In this document: piece by piece, positions 1 to 5,358 of the stretch
Numbering within the stretch: the stretch's first letter is position 1
Layout of the letters: each line of letters starts with the position of its first letter
Translations under genes and position numbers: made by a program
The notes under the pieces: model-generated
Seen by the model: the letters and a program-made list of their open reading frames with translations, nothing else
The model's database searches: none
What the model was told of the DNA's origin: nothing
Assembly: GCA_016934645.1 (NCBI GenBank)
Contig: JAFGSL010000545.1
Coordinates: 1 to 6,960, forward strand
DNA: 6,960 nt
Direction: 5' to 3'
From: Anaerolineae bacterium
Lineage (GTDB): Bacteria; Chloroflexota; Anaerolineae; B4-G1; SLSP01

Positions 1-1086
1 CTGTTGCAGGCTCTCCAGTTCCTCGCGGAAGATGATGGTCTCGTAGGTGGGATTGCCGTAGAAGAATTGCAGATGCCGGTCGTCGTTACGGTCGGCCAAC
101 GTGCGCAACATGCTCATCACCGGCGCGGAGCCGATGCCCCCGGCAATGAAGACGTAGTTGCGATCGGGGTGATGGTCGAGATCGAAGGTGCCATACGGGC
201 CATCGATGTAGACTTTGGTGCCCGGTTTCAGGCTGCCGATGGTCGAGGTGAAGTCCCCCAGTTCCTTGATGGCAAAGCCGACGGTCTCCGGGTGCATGTC
301 GCTGGAAGCGTAGGAGAAGGGGTGTTCCTCGATGCGGAAGGGGGAGTGGCCGATGCTCAGCCATGCCACCTGCCCGGCGCGGAACGGGCGTCCCGCATGT
401 CCCGCCGGCTTGAAGTTGAGTGACCACGTGTTGCCGCGTTCGGCGATCACTTCGACGATCTCGTAGGGGCGGCGCAGGAGTTGGAGCGGTTTGAACACGC
501 GGATGTACAGGATCATCAGCGCCCACAGGACGCCCATCACCACCCACAGCCAACGCTGGACGGGAATCGACGTGTAATAGTTCACCTTGAAGATATGGTA
601 GAGCGCGAAGCCGACGACGGCGACCGAAAGCACATCGTGGAGAATGCGCCAGGCTTCGTAGGACAGCTTGAGTGAGAGTCGTTTGACGGAGGTAAGGACC
701 AAAAAAATCATTGCGACCGTCGCTGCAACGGCGGCTCGTGCACGCCACGGCGCGGTGAAGATGTTGAGCAGCTTGAGGGTGTAGGGATTGTGGATAAAGA
801 GAATCAGCGGATGTGCCAGGGTTAGCAGGAAAGCGGTGACGGACAGCCGGTGGTGGAAGCTGTAAAGCGTGTCCAGCGGGAAAACTTCACTCAGAAACGG
901 CAGTCGGGCGGTGGGGATGAACTGCAATCCCATCAGGGACAATCCAGCAAACCCCAAAGCCACGGAGAGTTCGCGCCAGAACGTGCGCCCTGCCGGTCGC
1001 GGGGTGAGCAGCAAGATCAACAACGGTGCAAAGATCAGAACGAAGTAGATCGCAATCCACAAGATCTGCTTGGTCTTCCATTTCAT
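1..1086 (-). CDS. Ferric reductase-like transmembrane flavocytochrome (FAD/NAD(P)H oxidoreductase), C-terminus cut by window edge
   Basis: 362 codons are visible without a stop, reading from ATG at 1086 to the left edge. The start follows AAGAGGAG (1100-1093) at a 6-nt spacing. The N-terminal part (about residues 8-197) is hydrophobic with several membrane segments. It contains two histidine pairs, H78/H92 and H150/H164, each 14 residues apart, the pattern that binds two b hemes in the ferric reductase/NADPH oxidase family. After residue 205 comes an FNR-type flavin module with HPFSYAS (255-261, FAD-binding region), GDFTSTI (277-283) and GPYG (296-299). The nucleotide-binding start VFIAGGIGSAP is at 312-322. 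Expected role: passing electrons from cytoplasmic NAD(P)H through FAD and two hemes across the membrane. The acceptor (ferric iron, oxygen or a redox protein) cannot be read from sequence. The end of the NAD(P)H domain lies outside the window. It is divergent from a pentaheme cytochrome, a possible partner. The family is secure, the substrate unknown. Confidence 0.9.
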   Translation of the reverse strand, partial: MKWKTKQILWIAIYFVLIFAPLLILLLTPRPAGRTFWRELSVALGFAGLSLMGLQFIPTARLPFLSEVFPLDTLYSFHHRLSVTAFLLTLAHPLILFIHNPYTLKLLNIFTAPWRARAAVAATVAMIFLVLTSVKRLSLKLSYEAWRILHDVLSVAVVGFALYHIFKVNYYTSIPVQRWLWVVMGVLWALMILYIRVFKPLQLLRRPYEIVEVIAERGNTWSLNFKPAGHAGRPFRAGQVAWLSIGHSPFRIEEHPFSYASSDMHPETVGFAIKELGDFTSTIGSLKPGTKVYIDGPYGTFDLDHHPDRNYVFIAGGIGSAPVMSMLRTLADRNDDRHLQFFYGNPTYETIIFREELESLQQ

Positions 1087-1108
1087 CGGAGGCTCCTCTT
1101 GATCGTAT

Positions 1109-1137
1109 TTGATTTTTTGTTTAGGTCAGTTTATACT
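1109..1137 (+). promoter_or_regulatory. Predicted sigma-70-type promoter of the pentaheme cytochrome gene
   Basis: On the plus strand, TTGATT (1109-1114, 4/6) is separated by exactly 17 nt from TATACT (1132-1137, 5/6). Transcription would begin near 1144, leaving a leader of about 90 nt that contains the 14-bp inverted repeat at 1167-1215. It overlaps the promoter on the other strand, so the two probably cannot be occupied at the same time (inference). Confidence 0.5.
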
Positions 1138-1157
1138 CACTTCACAAAACTTGGCAA
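1130..1157 (-). promoter_or_regulatory. Predicted sigma-70-type promoter of the ferric reductase-like gene
   Basis: On the minus strand, TTGCCA (1157-1152, 5/6 to consensus) is separated by 16 nt from TATAAA (1135-1130, 5/6). The predicted start of transcription is near 1123, giving a leader of about 37 nt to the ATG at 1086. The -10 box shares bases with the -10 box of the opposing promoter. Read by eye against the consensus; no experimental evidence. Confidence 0.55.
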
Positions 1158-1166
1158 GTATGCTCA

Positions 1167-1215
1167 TACCCTGGCGAAGGTTCGAGTGGACAGGGTTGCA
1201 GCCTTCGCCAGGGTA
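1167..1215. repeat. Perfect 14-bp inverted repeat (stem-loop or operator) in the cytochrome leader
   Basis: TACCCTGGCGAAGG (1167-1180) is exactly complementary to CCTTCGCCAGGGTA (1202-1215), with a 21-nt spacer. The right arm ends 5 nt before the Shine-Dalgarno of the cytochrome gene. There is no T-run after the stem on the plus strand, so it does not look like a terminator for that direction. A near-perfect direct repeat overlaps it: CAGGGTTGCA (1191-1200) and CAGGGTAGCA (1209-1218). The left arm's ACCCTG could therefore pair with either CAGGGT copy. Possible roles are an mRNA structure near the ribosome-binding site, or a protein-binding site for the divergent promoters. Confidence 0.8.
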
Positions 1216-1220
1216 GCAAA

Positions 1221-1227
1221 AAGGAGG
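1221..1227 (+). promoter_or_regulatory. Ribosome-binding site fixing the GTG start of the cytochrome gene
   Basis: AAGGAGG at 1221-1227 lies 7 nt before GTG at 1235. This supports the GTG start, which places a charged residue (K2) just ahead of the hydrophobic anchor. Confidence 0.8.
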
Positions 1228-1234
1228 AAGGGTC

Positions 1235-2347
1235 GTGAAGTGGTCTACAATTTTAGCCATTGGTGTGGTCCTGATCGCCCTGGCGGGTGTGTTCATCTGG
1301 GGGTATCGCTTTTTTGTGGCCCCAGAATCCATCGAAAGTGTGAGCGAGAAGTGGGTGCGCTCCGGTCACGCGGACGCGGCTTCGCGATCGTTCACCAACT
1401 GGGACGCGAATGAGCCGCCGGTGGTGCCACCGGGCTGTGCGAAGTGCCACAGCCTGTACGGCTATCTCGATTTCCTGGGTGCTGATGGGACGCCGGCCGG
1501 TCAGGTCGAAGAATCCGTGTGGGTCGGCTCAGTCATCGCTTGCAATGCGTGTCATAACCCGCAAGCGCACGCCTTGACTCAAGTGACGTTCCCCTCCGGC
1601 ATCGAAGTGACGGAGAATACACGCTCGGCCAACTGTATGCAGTGTCACCAGGCGCGCGCTGCGTCCCCAACAGTGGAAAGAGCCATTGCCGGACTTGAGC
1701 TTGACGCAGTTTCGGCGGACCTGACCTTCATCAACACTCATTACGCCATCGCTGCCGCCACGCTGCTCGGCGCCGACGCGCAGGGCGGCTACCAATACGT
1801 CGGTAAGGAATACGTCGGACGTTTTGCGCACGTGGAAGACTACAAGACGTGCGCCGATTGCCACGATCCGCACAGCACCGCGCTCAATCCAGATACGTGT
1901 AGTCCCTGTCACGTCAACGTGGTGGATCGCGCCGATCTGCGCGACATCCGCCAAAGCGCAGTGGACTACGATGGTGATGGCGACGTGCGCGAACCGATCG
2001 CGGCCGAGATTTCGGTTTTCCACGACGCGCTCTACGCGGCGATCAAAGCCTACGCCGCCAACGTCGTCGTTCAGCCGATTGTCTACGGAAAGGGGACGTT
2101 TCCCTACTTCTTCAACGACGCTAATGCCAACGGCGTCGCCGACCCCGACGAGGTCAACGCTGGCAATCGCTATGCCTCGTGGACGCCCCGTTTGCTCCAG
2201 GCTGCGTACAACTACCAATTCGTGATGAAAGACCCCGGCGCGTATACGCACAACGCCCGTTACGCTCTGCAATTACTCTACGATAGTCTGGAAAGTTTGG
2301 GGCAGGCTGTCCCTGTGACGGAGATGGGGCGTTTTACCCGCCCTTGA
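1235..2347 (+). CDS. Membrane-anchored pentaheme c-type cytochrome with EF-hand-like loops
   Basis: A 370-residue protein starting at GTG. Residues 4-24 form one hydrophobic segment after a short positive N-terminus: a signal anchor or signal peptide, placing the rest outside the cytoplasmic membrane. There is no lipobox cysteine. Five CXXCH heme-attachment motifs are present: CAKCH (68-72), CNACH (103-107), CMQCH (134-138), CADCH (206-210) and CSPCH (222-226). Seven further histidines (45, 112, 169, 199, 213, 263, 339) could serve as distal ligands, enough for five bis-His hemes. The C-terminal third has no heme motif but holds D244/D246/D248/D250 in a DGDGD stretch and a near-canonical EF-hand loop at 295-306 (D295, N297, N299, G300, D303, E306), suggesting calcium binding. 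Expected role: electron transfer on the outer face of the membrane. Donor and acceptor are unknown; the divergent flavocytochrome is a candidate donor. It matches no named cytochrome family with certainty. Confidence 0.9.
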   Translation: MKWSTILAIGVVLIALAGVFIWGYRFFVAPESIESVSEKWVRSGHADAASRSFTNWDANEPPVVPPGCAKCHSLYGYLDFLGADGTPAGQVEESVWVGSVIACNACHNPQAHALTQVTFPSGIEVTENTRSANCMQCHQARAASPTVERAIAGLELDAVSADLTFINTHYAIAAATLLGADAQGGYQYVGKEYVGRFAHVEDYKTCADCHDPHSTALNPDTCSPCHVNVVDRADLRDIRQSAVDYDGDGDVREPIAAEISVFHDALYAAIKAYAANVVVQPIVYGKGTFPYFFNDANANGVADPDEVNAGNRYASWTPRLLQAAYNYQFVMKDPGAYTHNARYALQLLYDSLESLGQAVPVTEMGRFTRP

Positions 2348-2356
2348 GTGATTCTT

Positions 2357-2384
2357 AACTCTCAACTTTCAACCTGTAACTGTT
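2357..2384 (+). repeat. Four degenerate 7-nt repeats (AACNNNN) upstream of the ThuA-SDR gene
   Basis: AACTCTC, AACTTTC, AACCTGT and AACTGTT begin at 2357, 2364, 2371 and 2378, exactly 7 nt apart. They fill more than half of the 52-nt gap between the cytochrome stop and the next gene, ending 3 nt before the GGAGG ribosome-binding site at 2388-2392. Phased heptamer repeats are known from intergenic DNA of cyanobacteria. Function is unknown. Confidence 0.6.
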
Positions 2385-2399
2385 CTCGGAGGTTGTGAA

Positions 2400-3743
2400 A
2401 TGCATATTCTAGTTTTAGCTGATGATCGTTGGCATCCGGCGCAGGTAGCTCGTGAGAGGCTGTCGTCGTTGAGCGAGCAGGGCTTCACCTTCGATTGGAT
2501 AGAGAACGCCGCCGAGTGGTCGGCGGAGCGCATGGCTGAGTATTCCGTGGTGCTGCTCGTCAAATCGAACAACGTCTCGGCGTCCGACGAACGTCCCTGG
2601 ATGACCGAGGAGGTTGAGGCGGCCTTCGTGGACTACGTCCGCCGTGGTAATGGTTTGCTGGTCGTTCATTCCGGGTCCGCCGGATACACACAGACGCCGG
2701 TACTTCGCGCGTTGATGGGTGGCGTGTTCGTCAGCCATCCTGCGCAGTGCCCCGTCACCGTGGAGCCGCAGGTGGGCCATCCGCTGACGGTTGGCAGCAC
2801 GCCATTCACGTTGACGGACGAGCACTATATGATGGCACTGGATGATGCGGACGCCGACATCTTTATGACCACTGCCTCGCAGCACGGTATCCAACCGGGC
2901 GGGTGGACGCGCCTCGAGGGGGCGGGGCGCGTCTGTATGCTCACGCCCGGCCACAACGTCGAAGTGTGGCTGCATCCATCCTTCCAGACGTTGCTGGGCA
3001 ACGCATTGCGCTGGTGCGCGGCGGCCAAGCGCACGGTGTTCGTGACGGGTGCGGACCGGGGATTGGGCTTTGGACTCGCGTCTGGTCTTTTGGCGCAGGG
3101 GTGGCGTGTCTTCGCCGGACAGTATATGCCGGCGTGGCCGGAATTGGACGATCTGGCAGAGCAGTATCCGAATGATCTGCGCATTGTCCCGCTAGACGTG
3201 GCTTCGACGGAGTCGGTGCAGACGGCGGCGCAGGCTGTCGCCGCGCAGATCCCGCATCTGGATATGTTGATCAACAATGCGGGTGTCAGCACGCCGACCA
3301 ACCGTCTCACCATTCGTGAGCCGCAGGATTACGCCGAGATGCACCGATTGTTCGACATCAACAGTTTGGGGCCGCTGCGCGTGGTGAAGGCGTTCTTGCC
3401 ATTACTGGACCGCGGGACGTTCAAGCGGCTGTGCTTCGTTTCTTCGGAGGCGGGGAGTGTCGAGCGCAGCTACCGTATTGCCTGGTTTGGCTACTGCATG
3501 TCGAAAGCGGCGCTGAATATGGGGGTCAAGAACCTGTTCAACTACCTGCGTCCGGAGGGCTACACGTTCCGTGTCTACCATCCCGGCTGGGTGCGGTCAT
3601 ACATGAGCGGGCAGAAGAACAACGAGGCCGATTTGGAACCGGAAGATGCCGCCGCCTACGCCATCCCCATCTTCGTGAATGCCCGCGAAGATGAAGATCG
3701 CTTAGTTCTCGTCGATTATCAAGGCAACGAGTGGCCGTGGTAA
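2400..3743 (+). CDS. ThuA-like domain fused to a short-chain dehydrogenase/reductase (SDR)
   Basis: A 447-residue protein starting at ATG 7 nt after GGAGG (2388-2392). Residues 1-207 resemble ThuA-like proteins, which have a class I glutamine amidotransferase-like fold. Seen here are GLLVVHSG (85-92, histidine in place of the amidotransferase cysteine), DEHY (140-143) and the C-terminal GRV...PGH...W..HP pattern (176-193). Residues 211-447 form a classical SDR: cofactor loop TGADRGLG (216-223), NNAG (292-295), N321, S348/S349, the catalytic pair Y365/K369 in YCMSK, and PG (395-396). The SDR tetrad N-S-Y-K looks complete, so NAD(P)-dependent oxidation or reduction is expected; R220 in the loop hints at NADP but does not prove it. 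Only a few residues separate the domains. ThuA relatives are tied to sugar (trehalose) use, so a sugar-derived substrate is a reasonable inference given the GH31 gene nearby. No signal peptide; likely cytoplasmic. Confidence 0.88.
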   Translation: MHILVLADDRWHPAQVARERLSSLSEQGFTFDWIENAAEWSAERMAEYSVVLLVKSNNVSASDERPWMTEEVEAAFVDYVRRGNGLLVVHSGSAGYTQTPVLRALMGGVFVSHPAQCPVTVEPQVGHPLTVGSTPFTLTDEHYMMALDDADADIFMTTASQHGIQPGGWTRLEGAGRVCMLTPGHNVEVWLHPSFQTLLGNALRWCAAAKRTVFVTGADRGLGFGLASGLLAQGWRVFAGQYMPAWPELDDLAEQYPNDLRIVPLDVASTESVQTAAQAVAAQIPHLDMLINNAGVSTPTNRLTIREPQDYAEMHRLFDINSLGPLRVVKAFLPLLDRGTFKRLCFVSSEAGSVERSYRIAWFGYCMSKAALNMGVKNLFNYLRPEGYTFRVYHPGWVRSYMSGQKNNEADLEPEDAAAYAIPIFVNAREDEDRLVLVDYQGNEWPW

Positions 3744-3789
3744 ACAGTTCACTGGCTTGAACGAATGCAACGGAGAGCTGTTGTGTTGG

Positions 3790-3818
3790 GACTACCAGAC
3801 TGACGACTAACGACTACC
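3790..3818 (+). repeat. Degenerate 7-nt repeats (GACTNNC) upstream of the UlaG-like gene
   Basis: GACTACC (3790-3796), one extra A, then GACTGAC (3798-3804), GACTAAC (3805-3811) and GACTACC (3812-3818). The last three are in perfect 7-nt phase. They abut the GGAGGG ribosome-binding site (3819-3824). The unit differs from that at 2357-2384, but the period and the position just ahead of a ribosome-binding site are the same. The rest of the 84-nt gap shows no convincing promoter or terminator. Confidence 0.6.
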
Positions 3819-3827
3819 GGAGGGACT

Positions 3828-4625
3828 ATGCATTCATTTACAGCATTGGTTGTGCCGCAAGGTTCAGTGGGTATCCACTGGTTTGAACAAAACGCCTATG
3901 CGCTCAAAGACTCGCGGGGAACGGTGTTATTCATCGACCCGTACTTCCCGACGTTTCGCCCGGCGGAGAAGTTCATCCGCCCGCACCCACCCCTGGTCGA
4001 GGCAGAACTGCCGGCCGATTACGTGCTGGTGACGCACCGCCACAGCGATCACACCAACCCCGAGACCCTCACTCGCATCCACGCGGCGCGACCGGACGTC
4101 GTCGTTATCGGGCCACCGGAAAGCATCGCGCAGGTCCTCAACGAGACGTCCATCGATGCCGCGCACACGGTCACGATCCACGCGGGGGAGTCGGTGGAGG
4201 TAGACAGCATCGGCATCCACGCCTTTTACTCTAAGCCGCCAGAAGGCGACCCGGCCGCAGGCATCGCGCCGCCGGATGTCACGCACCTGGGCTACGTCAT
4301 TGAGATGGAGGGCATCCGGCTCTACGTCACCGGCGACGCCATCAACACCTTTGCCGATCACGACGAACTGATTGCCCCTATCGCCAAACGCAAACCGGAC
4401 ATCGGCTTTCTCACCACCCATCCCATCGAAGGCGAATTTCCGTTCTTCATGGGGAGCGTGCTGTTGGCGCAGAAACTTGATCTAAAGATGGCGGTCCCCG
4501 CGCACTACGCCTGTTTTGCGAAACGGACGTATGATCCTCAAGAGTGGGCGGCTTGTTTTCCCGCCGAAGGGCCGCAACCTATGATCATCCCGTGGAACTC
4601 ACACGTTGTATATCGACCGTGCTAG
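3828..4625 (+). CDS. UlaG-like metallo-beta-lactamase-fold hydrolase
   Basis: A 265-residue protein whose ATG lies 4 nt after GGAGG (3819-3823), a slightly short spacing. The metallo-beta-lactamase signature is THRHSDH (69-75), giving H70, H72, D74 and H75. FIDPYF (35-40) precedes it, as in UlaG-like members, and further likely metal ligands are D170 in VTGD and H226 in PAHYACF. The overall pattern (IDPYF, HxHxDH, TGD, P-H-Y) fits the COG2220/UlaG branch, which includes L-ascorbate-6-phosphate lactonase, rather than beta-lactamases or glyoxalase II. Expected activity: metal-dependent hydrolysis, possibly of a sugar lactone or phosphate ester; the substrate cannot be assigned. No signal peptide, so probably cytoplasmic. 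The ThuA-SDR gene is 84 nt upstream and the DinB-like gene 44 nt downstream. If the SDR makes a lactone, this enzyme could open it, but that is speculation. Confidence 0.85.
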   Translation: MHSFTALVVPQGSVGIHWFEQNAYALKDSRGTVLFIDPYFPTFRPAEKFIRPHPPLVEAELPADYVLVTHRHSDHTNPETLTRIHAARPDVVVIGPPESIAQVLNETSIDAAHTVTIHAGESVEVDSIGIHAFYSKPPEGDPAAGIAPPDVTHLGYVIEMEGIRLYVTGDAINTFADHDELIAPIAKRKPDIGFLTTHPIEGEFPFFMGSVLLAQKLDLKMAVPAHYACFAKRTYDPQEWAACFPAEGPQPMIIPWNSHVVYRPC

Positions 4626-4656
4626 TTTCAAGTTCATGAATGTTTGTATGGCTTCC

Positions 4657-4663
4657 AGGAGGG
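4657..4663 (+). promoter_or_regulatory. Ribosome-binding site that decides the start of the DinB-like gene
   Basis: AGGAGGG at 4657-4663 sits 6 nt before ATG at 4670. An earlier in-frame ATG at 4640 has no such site, and the 10 extra residues do not resemble a DinB N-terminus, so 4670 is preferred. Confidence 0.85.
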
Positions 4664-4669
4664 AAAACA

Positions 4670-5182
4670 ATGGACTTTGAGTATTTCAAACGTTTGATGG
4701 CGGAGCACGCGGAGATCATCCGGCAGCTTACAGAGGCGGTGACGCCGGAGCAGGCCAAGTGGAAGCCGGATGCGGAGACTTGGTCGATGCTGGAGATTAT
4801 CAACCACCTGTACGATGAGGAATGTGAGGATTTCCGCGCGCACATGGACGGCATTCTCAACAAGCCGGAGGAAGGTTGGGGCCACATCTCCCCTTTCACG
4901 TGGATAACAGAACGTCGCTACAACGAGCGCGACCTCGAAACGTCGGTTCAAAACTTCCTCGCGGAGCGTCGCGATTCGCTGTCATGGCTGGAGAGCATGA
5001 GTATGCCCGATTGGGAGGCGAGTATGCCGGCGCCCTGGGGGGCCGACATAAGCGCGGGCGACATGTTTGCCTCCTGGGTCATCCATGATCAGTGGCACAT
5101 CCAGCAGCTCGTGCAGATTCGCCGGGCGTATACCATCGCGCAGGTCGCGCCGTATGATGTGCGGTATGCGGGAGAGCTGTAG
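4670..5182 (+). CDS. DinB-family (DinB/YfiT-like four-helix) metalloprotein
   Basis: A 170-residue protein from ATG 4670, the usual size for the family. Helical, acidic sequence with the DinB/YfiT-type histidine triad: H46 in INHLYDEE, and H139 and H143 in HDQWHIQQ. In characterised relatives these bind a divalent metal in a four-helix bundle. The motif WKPDAETWSMLEIINHL (31-47) matches the family's conserved segment before the first histidine. Members include thiol-dependent transferases (bacillithiol or mycothiol S-transferases, isomerases) and many proteins without known function, so no reaction is assigned. Cytoplasmic, no signal peptide. It lies 44 nt after the UlaG-like gene in the same direction and is followed by an AT-rich stem-loop. 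Confidence 0.85.
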   Translation: MDFEYFKRLMAEHAEIIRQLTEAVTPEQAKWKPDAETWSMLEIINHLYDEECEDFRAHMDGILNKPEEGWGHISPFTWITERRYNERDLETSVQNFLAERRDSLSWLESMSMPDWEASMPAPWGADISAGDMFASWVIHDQWHIQQLVQIRRAYTIAQVAPYDVRYAGEL

Positions 5183-5189
5183 ACATTGG

Positions 5190-5218
5190 AAAAGTTTTCA
5201 TTGACAATGAAGACTTTT
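5190..5218. promoter_or_regulatory. AT-rich palindrome after the DinB-like gene (weak terminator or operator)
   Basis: AAAAGTTTTCATT (5190-5202) pairs with AATGAAGACTTTT (5206-5218) over 13 positions with one T-G wobble and a 3-nt loop, starting 7 nt after the DinB stop codon. The 3' arm ends in TTTT, as in an intrinsic terminator, but the stem has only two G-C pairs. Its centre contains TTGACA, the -35 box of the predicted GH31 promoter, so an operator role is equally possible. Confidence 0.6.
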
Positions 5219-5229
5219 GACGATTTCAT
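5201..5229 (+). promoter_or_regulatory. Predicted promoter of the GH31 gene
   Basis: TTGACA (5201-5206, perfect -35) is followed after 17 nt by TTTCAT (5224-5229, 4/6 to the -10 consensus). Transcription would begin near 5236, leaving a leader of about 120 nt before the ATG at 5359. The -35 box sits in the middle of the palindrome at 5190-5218. The weak -10 box fits a promoter that needs an activator or is tightly controlled, but this is inference. Confidence 0.45.
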
Positions 5230-5271
5230 TTCACTGTTACGGAAAAACGTTATCAGTGCTGAGAGATGTGC

Positions 5272-5313
5272 GCCGACTGCAAGTCTGTACCTCTTTGACT
5301 GTTTGTGGTCGGC
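5272..5313 (+). repeat. Stem-loop in the GH31 leader
   Basis: GCCGACTGCAA (5272-5282) can pair with TTGTGGTCGGC (5303-5313): 11 bp including two G-U pairs, loop 20 nt. It lies between the predicted transcription start and the gene. No T-run follows, so it is not an obvious terminator, and no known riboswitch was recognised. The rest of the 176-nt gap has only a poor palindrome, CACTG (5232-5236) with CAGTG (5254-5258). Confidence 0.45.
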
Positions 5314-5358
5314 AACAATCTGCTAAATGCATTCATCCTCTGACTGGGGGACTAGACT

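Noticed and set aside
86..748. Long minus-strand open frame inside the ferric reductase-like gene
   Set aside because: Arginine-rich, low-complexity translation with no motif; out of frame with the flavocytochrome, whose heme and flavin motifs run through the same DNA.
1167..1215. Intrinsic terminator
   Set aside because: The stem is strong but no T-run follows on the plus strand, and on the minus strand it lies upstream of the reductase promoter, so there is no upstream minus-strand gene in the window for it to end.
1529..2272. 247-codon minus-strand open frame opposite the cytochrome
   Set aside because: Antisense shadow of a GC-rich gene; the plus strand carries five CXXCH motifs and a proper ribosome-binding site.
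3790..3818. CRISPR-like array
   Set aside because: Units are only 7 nt with no spacers; this is a short tandem repeat, not a CRISPR.
3927..4421. Minus-strand open frame opposite the UlaG-like gene
   Set aside because: No ribosome-binding site or recognisable domain; the plus-strand frame has all the metal-binding motifs.
4640..4669. Upstream in-frame ATG for the DinB-like gene
   Set aside because: The strong AGGAGGG at 4657-4663 would lie inside the coding region; the ATG at 4670 has ideal spacing.
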